In this document: in pieces, positions 8,683 through 15,890 of the stretch | Position numbering within the stretch: position 1 is the stretch's first letter | Layout of the letters: each line of letters starts with the position of its first letter | The notes under the pieces: model-generated | The model's database searches: none | What the model saw: only the letters and a program-made list of their open reading frames with translations | Told to the model about the DNA's origin: nothing | DNA from: Gammaproteobacteria bacterium | GTDB lineage: Bacteria > Pseudomonadota > Gammaproteobacteria > HK1 | NCBI GenBank assembly: GCA_021773645.1 | Contig: JAJFJU010000010.1 | Span: 186,001 to 250,000, forward strand | DNA: 64,000 nt | Reading direction: 5' to 3' | Program-made: the position numbers and the translations under genes

Positions 8683-10544
8683 CACGGTGCCCCACCCGGC
8701 AGATAACTCATGAGGTTATTGAATAGCAGGTTGAAGGAGGCACCAAGATTTAGGAAATCCTGTTTCTGCTGGACTAGCAGCGCAAGCACCCGATCGGTAT
8801 AGCTGGTTTCCACCAGACGCGCCTGCCAGTAGGGATTGAAACCGCTGCCGTACTCCTCTTGGCCGTCGGCACGCCAGAAGTGAGTGGCCTTGTTGTCCGT
8901 TGGTCGGCTGAAATAGACCTCCGATTTGGCCACCACGGCAAGTTCCTGATCGGCAATCTTTTCGGTGAGTGCAAGGCGTCCTACCGGCTCATTTTCTTTG
9001 GTGCCGTCCCGTCCCAGATCGTAATCGGATTCATCCAGCACCAGACCAATGATCAGATACGGTGCACCGATACCAAGGAAGGATTCATTGCCGGTGGTAT
9101 CTACGAAGTGGGGCAGGCCGGCATAGCTCTTGTTGACCCGGTGAGCGGAGTCGTTATTGGGCAGGGTGCTGGCGGCGATACCCAGCGGCGGGAAGGGCAC
9201 ACCTTCCTGGCCCGGCGACATCCAGGCAAGGAGATTATTTGCGGCTTCACCGTAATGCTTGGTCTCAATTGAGCCCGCCGGGTCGATAAGCATGTCCTTA
9301 TATTTCAGCGCGGCATTGGGTTTGCTGCCAATCCCCTTTTTACCCGCCTGAACGAAACCGGCGCCAAAGGGGGCAGAGGTGGGAAAGGGAACATCGACAA
9401 TGGTGACATCAAATTCCTTAAAGCCGGTATCCACTCGGACCACGATCTTGAGCCGTGAGTTACCAACGCTGAGATCGCCACCAGCACTGAAAACCTCAGC
9501 TCCGAGCAGATAGGCCCAGAGGTCAAAGCCCCCGGCGAGTTCCAGAAAGAGTCCGGTGGCATCGGCGCTGGACCAGTTGAAATTGCGTGCGGAAATATCA
9601 CCACTGGCCGGAATCACGATGCGCAGTTCGCTCCCCCCCTTGCGTTCCAGCGAAAGGTCAAAGAAAAAGCGCATTTCCCATTCAATGCCGGTACCGAGGA
9701 CAGTCCATTTGTCTCCCACCTTGACGTTGATGGGAAAGCCTGGTGGCCGCAGTTCCCAGCCACGACCCTTGGTGAACGGATCCCGGGATTCGGCCACCAG
9801 CGCTGCGAGGCGACCATAGCCACCCTCCTTGAATTCATCGACAGGCACCTTTTTGGTAGGACTATAGCCAATGCTGAATTGCTGCCCCGGCAGCAGTGGC
9901 AAGGCACCATAGGTCGTCATGTGAGTGATCAGGCTTAGCAGGCCAAAATCTGAAAGTTTGGTGTGCTCTGGGCCATTTTGTTTGAGCATCTCATCCAGGG
10001 TGCCGACCACAAATACCAAGCTGACGATATGGTGGCCGTACTCCGCCAGTCCGTAGGCCTTGTTAATGTTATGCAGTACCGAAGTACTGATGTTGGCAAC
10101 TGGTGAAAGCACCTTGATGAAGGCATTGCCGGGAATGCGCCAGGCAACGTTGGTGATGCCCTGCATGATGGGCGTAGAGATACCCAGGGTGGCCGGGCCG
10201 AGGATAAGGGTGTCGTAGGCCATCAGGAAGTCGGCGAAGGAACGCCAGTGATAGGCCCAGGAGGCGAGTCCCACCATCTGGCCAATGGCTACCTCGTTGG
10301 CGACGATGGCACGGTTCATATAGGCCGCGAAATTAAGATCGCGGGCCTCGACCAGGGACGCGCTGTAGGCTGCGGCATCGGCCGCGTTTTGTAGCTGGAT
10401 CTTGTCGCTGGTGAGTTTGCCGGCCTTGTAGAGAAACAGCAGGGAAACAACCAGGACCGCAAGGAACAGATAAACGTAGACTGCCGCCTGCCCTTGCTGC
10501 AGACGGCGGTTGCGGGCGAAGTGTGCTCTGTTGGCAAACGGCAT
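8682..10544 (-). CDS. tadG: TadG-like pilus assembly protein
   Basis: A 620-residue protein with the TadG/TadE-like N-terminus: basic leader, QQGQAAVYVYLFLAVLVVSLLFLYKAG (about residues 16-42), then LTSDKIQLQNAADAAAYSASLVEARDLNFAAYMNRAIVAN. The last motif, with AADAAAYS, is the hallmark of the putative Flp pilus-assembly TadE/G family. The remainder is a large predicted periplasmic domain without a von Willebrand factor motif that I can see. It follows the pilin gene by 47 bp and overlaps the TadE-like gene by one base. Confidence 0.8.
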   Translation of the reverse strand: MPFANRAHFARNRRLQQGQAAVYVYLFLAVLVVSLLFLYKAGKLTSDKIQLQNAADAAAYSASLVEARDLNFAAYMNRAIVANEVAIGQMVGLASWAYHWRSFADFLMAYDTLILGPATLGISTPIMQGITNVAWRIPGNAFIKVLSPVANISTSVLHNINKAYGLAEYGHHIVSLVFVVGTLDEMLKQNGPEHTKLSDFGLLSLITHMTTYGALPLLPGQQFSIGYSPTKKVPVDEFKEGGYGRLAALVAESRDPFTKGRGWELRPPGFPINVKVGDKWTVLGTGIEWEMRFFFDLSLERKGGSELRIVIPASGDISARNFNWSSADATGLFLELAGGFDLWAYLLGAEVFSAGGDLSVGNSRLKIVVRVDTGFKEFDVTIVDVPFPTSAPFGAGFVQAGKKGIGSKPNAALKYKDMLIDPAGSIETKHYGEAANNLLAWMSPGQEGVPFPPLGIAASTLPNNDSAHRVNKSYAGLPHFVDTTGNESFLGIGAPYLIIGLVLDESDYDLGRDGTKENEPVGRLALTEKIADQELAVVAKSEVYFSRPTDNKATHFWRADGQEEYGSGFNPYWQARLVETSYTDRVLALLVQQKQDFLNLGASFNLLFNNLMSYLPGGAP

Positions 10545-10550
10545 GGCGCA

Positions 10551-10572
10551 GGCCGGGCTTCCTATCCCGGCC
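10551..10572 (-). promoter_or_regulatory. Stem-loop between the flp pilin gene and tadG
   Basis: A perfect 7-bp GGCCGGG/CCCGGCC stem with an 8-nt loop lies in the 47-bp gap after the pilin stop and just before the tadG ATG. It has no run of T after it, so it is not a classic terminator. The only Shine-Dalgarno-like run (AGGAAG) is in or next to the loop. Such hairpins often stabilise an upstream pilin message or damp the next gene; that role is inferred. Confidence 0.4.
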
Positions 10573-10591
10573 CCAAATGGCCTACCGCAAA

Positions 10592-10861
10592 TTATTTCTT
10601 GTCAGCGGAGCCGGCGTAGTCGGAAAGGCCCTTGTGCTTGACCTCCTCGCCTACCTTGCCGGCCTGGGTGCCGGCCTGGGTAACCTCGGCGGTGCCGCTC
10701 TGCCCGGAAAGCTCTTTGGTCATGGCGCCCATCTGGCTGCGCAGGGTATCGCCAAAGAAGGAATAGACGGCGATCGCTGCAATAGCGATAAGCGCAACGA
10801 TAATAATGTACTCGGTCATGCCCTGACCGGTGATCTTCCGCAGGCTACGTACATTCCCCAT
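10592..10861 (-). CDS. flp: Flp family type IVc major pilin
   Basis: An 89-residue prepilin: basic leader RSLRKITG, processing site at Gly before QGMTEY, then the hydrophobic helix IIIVALIAIAAIAVYSFFG with the conserved Glu at position +5. The C-terminal 45 residues are hydrophilic and rich in Gly, Ala, Thr and Lys. It is the first gene of the Tad operon, preceded by AGGGGAG 6 nt before the ATG, which agrees with the high expression expected of a major subunit. A TadV prepilin peptidase to process it is not in the window. Confidence 0.9.
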   Translation of the reverse strand: MGNVRSLRKITGQGMTEYIIIVALIAIAAIAVYSFFGDTLRSQMGAMTKELSGQSGTAEVTQAGTQAGKVGEEVKHKGLSDYAGSADKK

Positions 10862-11073
10862 GATTCTCTCCCCTCGTATGACGGTTATAGTTTTGGCACG
10901 GAAAAAATAGTGACTTTGTGAATGTACTTGATTCCCATTTTGAATGCATCACAGGTGGGGTCTTGCCGGGGAAAGGACTTGCCTGCGATGACGATTCATG
11001 TCCTTTGGGGATCCGGGTGAAGCCATGCCACAATGCTAAATTTACCGTAGTATCAGAAGGGAGTTGAGTAGCC

Positions 11074-12030
11074 ATGAAGCGTCTACCGGGTGCCGTGGGT
11101 CCTATCGTTGTCGTCCTTATTGCCGCCGTCTTGCTGGCGCTCAATTCTGTTTACACCATCAATAGCGGCACGGTGGGTGTGCTTGCTACCTTCGGTAAAT
11201 TTGGCGATGACGTACAGTCGCCGGGCCTGCATTTCAAGATACCCATGATGCAGACGGTCCGTATTTTCGATATCAAATTGCAGACTGTCACTTATCAGGG
11301 CAGGAAAAGTCAGCCAGGCATGGGGGGCGTTATCAACAAGCCCTATATTCAGGTGCTGGATAACAAGAACTTGCCCATCGGTATTGAGATGTCGATCCAA
11401 TTCACCCCGGTGGCCGCCCAAGCGAACAAGATCCTGGAGCGCTATGGCTATGGTTATTACGACAAGCTAATTAACCCGCAGATTCGCGACATCATTCGCA
11501 ATGTCATCGGCAAATATTACGCCGAGCAGATTGCCGACAAACGCTCTGAGATCAGCGTGGAAATTCGTACTCAGCTGGCCGAACGATTGAAAGAATTGCC
11601 CTTTGTGCTCAATGAAGTTTCCATGCGCAACGTGAAGTTGCCGCCCATCGTGTTGAAGAAGATCGAAGAGGTGCAGATAGCCAAGCAGGAAGAGCAGCGC
11701 CTGGCCATGGTGCAGAAACAGGCCACCAAAGAGCAGCAAATCAAGACCATTCAGGCTACCACCAAGCTTATCGAGGTAACCACCAACGCCAAGGCGCAGG
11801 CGGAGCAGGAGCGTATCAAGGCGGATGCCAAGGCCTATCAGATCACCAAGGAGGCCGAGGCCGTTGCCGCCGCGAACCAGCGCATTGCTGCCTCTCTGAC
11901 CAGTACGTTGATTCGATACAAAAGTATTGAACGCTGGAACGGCAGCTATCCGCAAACCCTCATGGGGGGTGATGGCCGTGGCGGGGTGATCTTATCTTTG
12001 CCGCCGATGCCGAGGGCCTCGGGGAAGTAG
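11074..12030 (+). CDS. Prohibitin family (SPFH/Band 7) membrane protein
   Basis: A 318-residue protein with one N-terminal membrane anchor (about residues 9-27, IVVVLIAAVLLALNSVYTI), a Band 7 domain starting INSGTVGVLATFGKFGDDVQSPGLHFKIP, and a long Lys/Gln/Glu-rich coiled coil from about 185 to 270 (EEVQIAKQEEQRLAMVQKQ). These proteins form large oligomeric cages at the inner membrane, often with FtsH or proteases. GGGAG lies about 10 nt upstream of the ATG. It is divergent from the pilus operon; the 212-bp gap must hold both promoters. It is followed by an inverted repeat shared with other sites. Confidence 0.85.
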   Translation: MKRLPGAVGPIVVVLIAAVLLALNSVYTINSGTVGVLATFGKFGDDVQSPGLHFKIPMMQTVRIFDIKLQTVTYQGRKSQPGMGGVINKPYIQVLDNKNLPIGIEMSIQFTPVAAQANKILERYGYGYYDKLINPQIRDIIRNVIGKYYAEQIADKRSEISVEIRTQLAERLKELPFVLNEVSMRNVKLPPIVLKKIEEVQIAKQEEQRLAMVQKQATKEQQIKTIQATTKLIEVTTNAKAQAEQERIKADAKAYQITKEAEAVAAANQRIAASLTSTLIRYKSIERWNGSYPQTLMGGDGRGGVILSLPPMPRASGK

Positions 12031-12043
12031 GCGGTGCGGCTGA

Positions 12044-12134
12044 GGCGGACATGGTCCGCCCCACGAGAATTACAGGGGCTGAGGTGGTGGACATGGTTCG
12101 CCCAACTGATCTCGTAGGGCGGACCATGTCCGCC
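12044..12134. repeat. GGCGGACATGGTCCGCC repeat cluster (family D) at the prohibitin 3' end
   Basis: Two arms, 12044-12067 and 12111-12134, are reverse complements over 24 bp with one mismatch (CGGACATGGTCCGCCC core). A third, weaker unit (GTGGACATGGTTCGCCC) sits between them. The cluster lies between the convergent prohibitin and YajD genes, starting 13 bp after the prohibitin stop, and could terminate transcription from both sides. A GC-shifted relative is at 18623-18705. Confidence 0.8.
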
Positions 12135-12160
12135 GGCTGACCTTCCGTCCGCCTAAATAC

Positions 12161-12520
12161 TCAGTCGGATTTTTTCAGCAGACCCTTCAGATCGGCGAAG
12201 GGATTGTGAGTGGCCACCTCGGCCTTGGTCTCATCAGATCCGAAGCCGTGCTCTAGCTGGCGCTGGTGTTCGTTGTCGTGGCAGTAGAGGCACAGGTTTT
12301 CCCAGTTACTGCCATCGGCGGGGTTGTTATCGTGGTTGTGGTCCTTGTGGTGGACCGTTAGCTCATGGAGATTGGCGCGGGTGAATTCCCGACTGCAGCG
12401 GCCGCAGATCCAAGGGTGAATTTTCAGCGATTGTTCGCGATATCCTAGGGCGCGTTCATCCATTGCCCGCCGGGCTTTGGCGACCACTTCATCCAGACGA
12501 CCTTTGGTTTTGGGGGGCAT
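12161..12520 (-). CDS. yajD: YajD-like HNH nuclease family protein
   Basis: A 119-residue protein with the HNH core. It has CGRCSREF (two Cys of a zinc site) near residues 39-46, LTVHHKDHNHDNNPADGSNWENL near 54-76, and CLYCHDNEHQ near 77-86, giving two CxxC pairs and the H-N-H residues. This is the arrangement of YajD, a conserved proteobacterial HNH protein of uncertain role. The C-terminus ends NPFADLKGLLKKSD, also usual for the family. It is convergent with the prohibitin gene. Confidence 0.88.
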   Translation of the reverse strand: MPPKTKGRLDEVVAKARRAMDERALGYREQSLKIHPWICGRCSREFTRANLHELTVHHKDHNHDNNPADGSNWENLCLYCHDNEHQRQLEHGFGSDETKAEVATHNPFADLKGLLKKSD

Positions 12521-12548
12521 GGCTTACTCCGCGTCAGTTAAGTCCAAG

Positions 12549-12578
12549 CTTAGCAGAGGGTTTTCAACAGTCTGCTAG
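12549..12578. repeat. Collapsed family-A repeat (solo terminal repeat)
   Basis: TTTTCAACAGTCTGCTAG (12561-12578) matches the right end of the 192-bp element at 24477-24668. Here CTTAGCAGA and TCTGCTAG form a short hairpin with nothing else between, so this is an end-to-end remnant. Its terminal TAG, read on the minus strand, is the stop codon of the 71-residue gene at 12575. Confidence 0.65.
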
Positions 12579-12790
12579 CCACAGGCGCAGGCCCGAACGA
12601 TGTCATCGTAGCAGCCACAAAAATGGGCGTTTTGCCAAGTACGCCATTCGGCAATGTCTTCGGGGGAGTCGACACCGATCTCCTCCAGCACCTCTTCCAT
12701 GTCTTCCAGCAGGCGTTCGCGCAGCTCAACGCTCTTCCACACTTCTTCTACTAATTGTTGCAGTCGTTCAGTCACTAAGAATGCTACCAT
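12575..12790 (-). CDS. Small Cys-rich-tailed protein, unknown (RiPP-leader-like)
   Basis: A 71-residue protein with an amphipathic, acidic helical front (LVEEVWKSVELRERLLEDMEEVLEEIGV, residues about 13-40) and a C-terminus holding four Cys in 18 residues (HFCGCYDDIVRACACG). The layout, a helical acidic leader followed by a short Cys-rich tail, resembles leader-plus-core peptides of the nitrile-hydratase-like or Nif11 type, but there is no modification enzyme nearby. It could equally be a small metal-binding protein. No convincing Shine-Dalgarno is seen; a GTG five codons in is an alternative start. The stop codon is provided by a repeat end. Confidence 0.5.
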   Translation of the reverse strand: MVAFLVTERLQQLVEEVWKSVELRERLLEDMEEVLEEIGVDSPEDIAEWRTWQNAHFCGCYDDIVRACACG

Positions 12791-12902
12791 TTGGCCGATT
12801 AAATTCAGCGGGGGAGTATAGGGGAAGTAAACAGTAATTTCTCTAAACCCCTTGTTTCATAAGGTTATCGGGCCTATGACAGGTCCCTACGGAGATTGAA
12901 AA

Positions 12903-13184
12903 ATGGCAAGTGCATGCGCGCGACACATACTGGTAGACAACGAAGAGAAATGTGAGGAGCTGAAACAGGAGATCCTCGCTGGTGCCGATTTTGCTGAGGT
13001 AGCAGAAAAGCACTCCACCTGCCCCTCAGGGAAAAGTGGTGGCAGTCTCGGCAAGTTTGGGCCAGGGCAGATGGTCTCTGAGTTCGACAAAGTGGTCTTT
13101 AGTGGCGAGCTGAATACCGTGCACGGACCCATAAAGACCCAGTTTGGTTATCACCTGTTGGAAGTGACCGAGCGCGAGGATTAG
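12903..13184 (+). CDS. ppiC: Parvulin-type peptidyl-prolyl isomerase
   Basis: A 93-residue single-domain parvulin. It starts ACARHILVDNEEKCEELKQEI and has the conserved AEKHSTCPSGKSGGSLGKFGPGQMVSEFDKVVF block and ends GPIKTQFGYHLLEVTERED. All secondary-structure landmarks of E. coli PpiC (93 residues) are present, including the catalytic-site His and Cys region. No signal peptide, so cytoplasmic. GGAG precedes the ATG by about 9 nt. It catalyses cis-trans proline isomerisation in folding clients. Confidence 0.93.
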   Translation: MASACARHILVDNEEKCEELKQEILAGADFAEVAEKHSTCPSGKSGGSLGKFGPGQMVSEFDKVVFSGELNTVHGPIKTQFGYHLLEVTERED

Positions 13185-13241
13185 GCAACCCCTGATTTAT
13201 TCGGGAGTAGCTATAACCAGCACAAGGATGTGAGGGGGGCG

Positions 13242-13676
13242 ATGGAAAGGGTCTGCTATCGGGCGTTACACCGCTACAAGTACCAGTTGGTTGCGCCCTA
13301 TGAACACGGGGTGGGAATCAGCAAGCAGGCGATCGATACGCCCTTCCTTAGCCTGGATGCAGAGGGTGTACTTAGAATTGCGCCCAATTACGCTTGGGAC
13401 GGCCCCAGTGGACCTACCATCGACACCCTCAACTTTATGCGTGGGGCGCTGGTACATGATGCTCTCTATCAGCTGATGCGCATGGGAAAACTCCCGTTTT
13501 CGTACCGTGACCAAGTTGATCGATTATTGCGTTCCATTTGCCTGGAGGACGGCATGTCCAGATTTCGGGCCTGGTATGTGTATCAGGCGGTGAAGGTATT
13601 CGGTAGCAAGAACGCAGCATCGGGTACAGACACACCGGATGAAATTATTTGCGTGCCACCAGAGGCTGAAGTGTGA
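13242..13676 (+). CDS. DUF1353 family protein
   Basis: About 144 residues. The start at 13242 has GAGGGGGG just upstream; a GTG at 13230 would add four residues. The family core is clear: FLSLDAEGVLRIAPNYAWDGPSGPTIDTLNFMRGALVHDALYQLMR, with the DGPSG and HDALY motifs, then RAWYVYQAVKVFGSK. DUF1353 proteins are found in phages and bacteria; function is unknown. The TGA overlaps the ATG of the SGNH hydrolase gene, so the two are co-translated. Confidence 0.85.
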   Translation: MERVCYRALHRYKYQLVAPYEHGVGISKQAIDTPFLSLDAEGVLRIAPNYAWDGPSGPTIDTLNFMRGALVHDALYQLMRMGKLPFSYRDQVDRLLRSICLEDGMSRFRAWYVYQAVKVFGSKNAASGTDTPDEIICVPPEAEV

Positions 13677-14272
13677 TGCCGGTGGATCATCGTATCTGTT
13701 TCGTCGGCGATTCCTTCGTGCAGGGCGCCGGGGATCCGCAGTGCCTGGGTTGGGCCGGTCGGGTTACCGCAACGGCGCGCGCGCGTGGTTACGATCTCAG
13801 TCACTACAATCTCGGCATACGCGGTGATACCAGCAGCGATGTGCTGGATCGGTGGCAGCAAGAGTGTCGCATCCGCTTGCCCTCAACGACACAAGATTAC
13901 CTGCTATTTTCCTTCGGCGTGAACGACACCGTGCTGGAAAATGGAGAGCGGAGAGTGCCGGTGGAGGCAAGTGTGGCGTGCTTTCGCCATATTCTGAGTG
14001 ATGCCCAGTCACAGTATCAAACCGCCTTTATCGGCCCGCCACCGGTAAACGATGCGGTACAGAATCAACGTATTCAGGAACTGTGCGGGAATTTTCAGTC
14101 GGCGGCCCGCACCGTGGGGGTGCCTTATCTCCCAGTCTATGCGGCACTTCAGCAAGATACGGTATGGATGCAGGAGGTCTCGGTGGGGGATGGTAGCCAT
14201 CCTGGTGCAGCGGGTTATGAGCGCCTTAGCCAGTTGGTTTTGGGCGCAGATTTCTGGTGGTTCAAGGGCTAG
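13676..14272 (+). CDS. SGNH/GDSL-type lipase or esterase
   Basis: A 198-residue hydrolase with all four SGNH blocks: GDS at residues 11-13 (nucleophile Ser), IRGDT with the block II Gly near residue 45, GVND near 80 (block III Asn), and DGSHPGAAGY near residue 175 (block V Asp and His). No signal peptide, so probably a cytoplasmic esterase or thioesterase-like enzyme. The ATG overlaps the upstream TGA (TGATG). The substrate cannot be told. Confidence 0.9.
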   Translation: MPVDHRICFVGDSFVQGAGDPQCLGWAGRVTATARARGYDLSHYNLGIRGDTSSDVLDRWQQECRIRLPSTTQDYLLFSFGVNDTVLENGERRVPVEASVACFRHILSDAQSQYQTAFIGPPPVNDAVQNQRIQELCGNFQSAARTVGVPYLPVYAALQQDTVWMQEVSVGDGSHPGAAGYERLSQLVLGADFWWFKG

Positions 14273-14458
14273 GCGGCTTCCATATCCGGCCTCGGCTCGA
14301 TTTTCGTGCAAAAACAAGCGAAAATAGCTGCTTACAACGGATTTGGTTGTTTCTAAACGAACATTCCCCATTTGTCCCGCGTATCTCAAAGCCAGTGGTT
14401 AAGGCTAATTCAGGCATGACAGACAGCCGGTTATCCGGCCTATTTTCAGGAGTTTTCA

Positions 14459-14941
14459 ATGGTTATCGGTGGTAAATGCGTAGTATCGATGCAGTTCAAA
14501 TTGACCAACAGCGAGGGTGAGGAGCTGGATGCCTCCACCCCTGATCAACCCCTCGTCTATCTGCACGGTACCGAGAGCCTGATTCCAGGGCTTGAGAACG
14601 CGCTGGAAGGCAAAGAGGCGGGTGACGACTTGCAGGTGACTATTAAGCCAGAGGAAGCCTACGGCATGGTCAACCCGGAGATGATTCAGATCGTTCCGCG
14701 CAGCGCCTTTCAAGAGGTAAAAGATATCGAGGCCGGCATGCAGTTCGAGGCCCGCGACGCCGAGGGCAACGCCCAGCGCGTTCTCGTCCAGGCAGTGAGC
14801 GGTGACAACGTAACCATCAATGCCAACCACCCTTTGGCTGGCCAGACGCTGAACTTTGATGTCACGGTGGAAGAAGTGCGCGAAGCCAGTGCCGAGGAGC
14901 TCGACCACGGGCATGTGCATGGTGCTGACCACGTGCACTAA
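14459..14941 (+). CDS. slyD: SlyD-like FKBP-type peptidyl-prolyl isomerase
   Basis: A 160-residue FKBP with an insert-in-flap domain. It has YLHGTESLIPGLENALEGKEAGD near residues 35-57, the SlyD-type KPEEAYGMVNPEMIQIVPRSAF insert start, and NHPLAGQTLNFDVTVEEVREAS near the end. The tail DHGHVHGADHVH is a short His-rich segment, a reduced form of the metal-binding tail in E. coli SlyD. CAGGAG is 6 nt before the ATG. Function: proline isomerase/chaperone with possible nickel handling. Confidence 0.93.
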   Translation: MVIGGKCVVSMQFKLTNSEGEELDASTPDQPLVYLHGTESLIPGLENALEGKEAGDDLQVTIKPEEAYGMVNPEMIQIVPRSAFQEVKDIEAGMQFEARDAEGNAQRVLVQAVSGDNVTINANHPLAGQTLNFDVTVEEVREASAEELDHGHVHGADHVH

Positions 14942-14964
14942 GACTGGTTTGATAGTTGTATAAG

Positions 14965-14989
14965 AAGGGGGCGGAAGCCCCCTTTTTTT
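14965..14989 (+). terminator. Rho-independent terminator after slyD
   Basis: A GGGGGC/GCCCCC stem closed by a GGAA tetraloop and extended by AA/TT pairs is followed by seven T, 24 bp after the slyD stop. It is a textbook intrinsic terminator. Confidence 0.93.
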
Positions 14990-15174
14990 ATGCTTGGGAA
15001 AAAGCACTCGAGTGGGTGTAATGTAGGCAGTAACCATACGACAGTCCTTATAGAGTACGGCTGTTATCCCGGTAAACGGCATCAAGGAATGAACCGCACA
15101 TGACATTGGCCTCACACGAAATCTATCGAGTCTGATCCCATTGTTCACTTGACACTTTAATGGCTTATTAACCT

Positions 15175-15423
15175 ATGAAATTGATAATTCGTAATCTTTC
15201 TCGTAGCACTACCGAAGAAGAGGTAAAAGCTCTTTTTCAGGAATATGGCACAGTGCAATATTGTGATTTAGTGACAGACAAGAGCTCCGGTGGATCCAAG
15301 GGGTTTGCGTTTGTGGAAATGCCGAAACCAGGAGAAGCCAAGGCAGCAACGAAAAACTTGAATAATATGACTGTTGGTGGCAACAAGATTCGTGTCAAAA
15401 GAGCTGAATACAAAACGGAGTAA
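15175..15423 (+). CDS. RRM-domain RNA-binding protein
   Basis: An 82-residue single RNA recognition motif. RNP2 is LIIRNL (residues 3-8) and RNP1 is KGFAFVEM near residues 42-49, with a short basic tail RVKRAEYKTE. Small stand-alone RRM proteins of this type occur in cyanobacteria and many proteobacteria and are often cold-induced. Cold regulation here is not shown by the sequence. No clear Shine-Dalgarno precedes the ATG, and the 233-bp upstream gap after the slyD terminator holds no other gene. Confidence 0.92.
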   Translation: MKLIIRNLSRSTTEEEVKALFQEYGTVQYCDLVTDKSSGGSKGFAFVEMPKPGEAKAATKNLNNMTVGGNKIRVKRAEYKTE

Positions 15424-15515
15424 TGTGGCCATTAAAAGTGACGCTGTAAACGGCGCCTTTTATCTTCGCGTTATCGATCAAAAATACTCAGCATAATGTC
15501 GGCGCATCGTAAGTT

Positions 15516-15761
15516 ATGAGTAGTGAACAACCAAATAACCCCTTGCATGGCCTTACGCTCGCGAAAGTTTTAACGAGGTTAGTCGAGCGTTACGGTTGGG
15601 ATGGAATGGCTCAGAGAATCAACATAAATTGTTTCAAGAGCGATCCATCAGAGAAATCATCATTGAAGTTTTTGCGTAAAACCCAATGGGCCAGAGATAA
15701 GGTGGAAGATTTGTATGTTTCAACATTTGAAAAGCAATCTCCCTGGGGTAATGTCAAATAA
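15516..15761 (+). CDS. VF530 family protein (DUF2132)
   Basis: An 81-residue protein with the family signature [61 protein letters not shown]530 from Vibrio has a known solution fold that suggests nucleic-acid binding; function is otherwise unproven. It stands alone on the plus strand between the RRM gene and convergent pepN. Confidence 0.9.
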   Translation: MSSEQPNNPLHGLTLAKVLTRLVERYGWDGMAQRININCFKSDPSEKSSLKFLRKTQWARDKVEDLYVSTFEKQSPWGNVK

Positions 15762-15890
15762 AAGGTGCTGAGTTACCCGTATGGTGGTTGTTGAAATTGC
15801 CAGCATCTTGCGCACATTAGAGGGTCTTGTGTTGTGCCTGGCTCATAAGTCGATAGCTTAAATCCTTTTTTGTTCCGGGGTTTTTCAGGC

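Noticed and set aside
10893-10912. TGGCACGG resembling the -24 part of a sigma-54 promoter between flp and the prohibitin
   Set aside because: There is no GC element at the required spacing for the -12 box, so only half of the pattern is present.
13189-13207. Possible solo end of family C after ppiC (CTGATTTATTC)
   Set aside because: Only 11 bp match the left end at 33902. Position after a stop codon fits the pattern, but the match is too short to claim.
14295-14330. Inverted repeat ATTTTCG/CGAAAAT between the SGNH hydrolase and slyD
   Set aside because: The stem is short, AT-rich and lacks a T run. It may be a weak terminator but cannot be supported.
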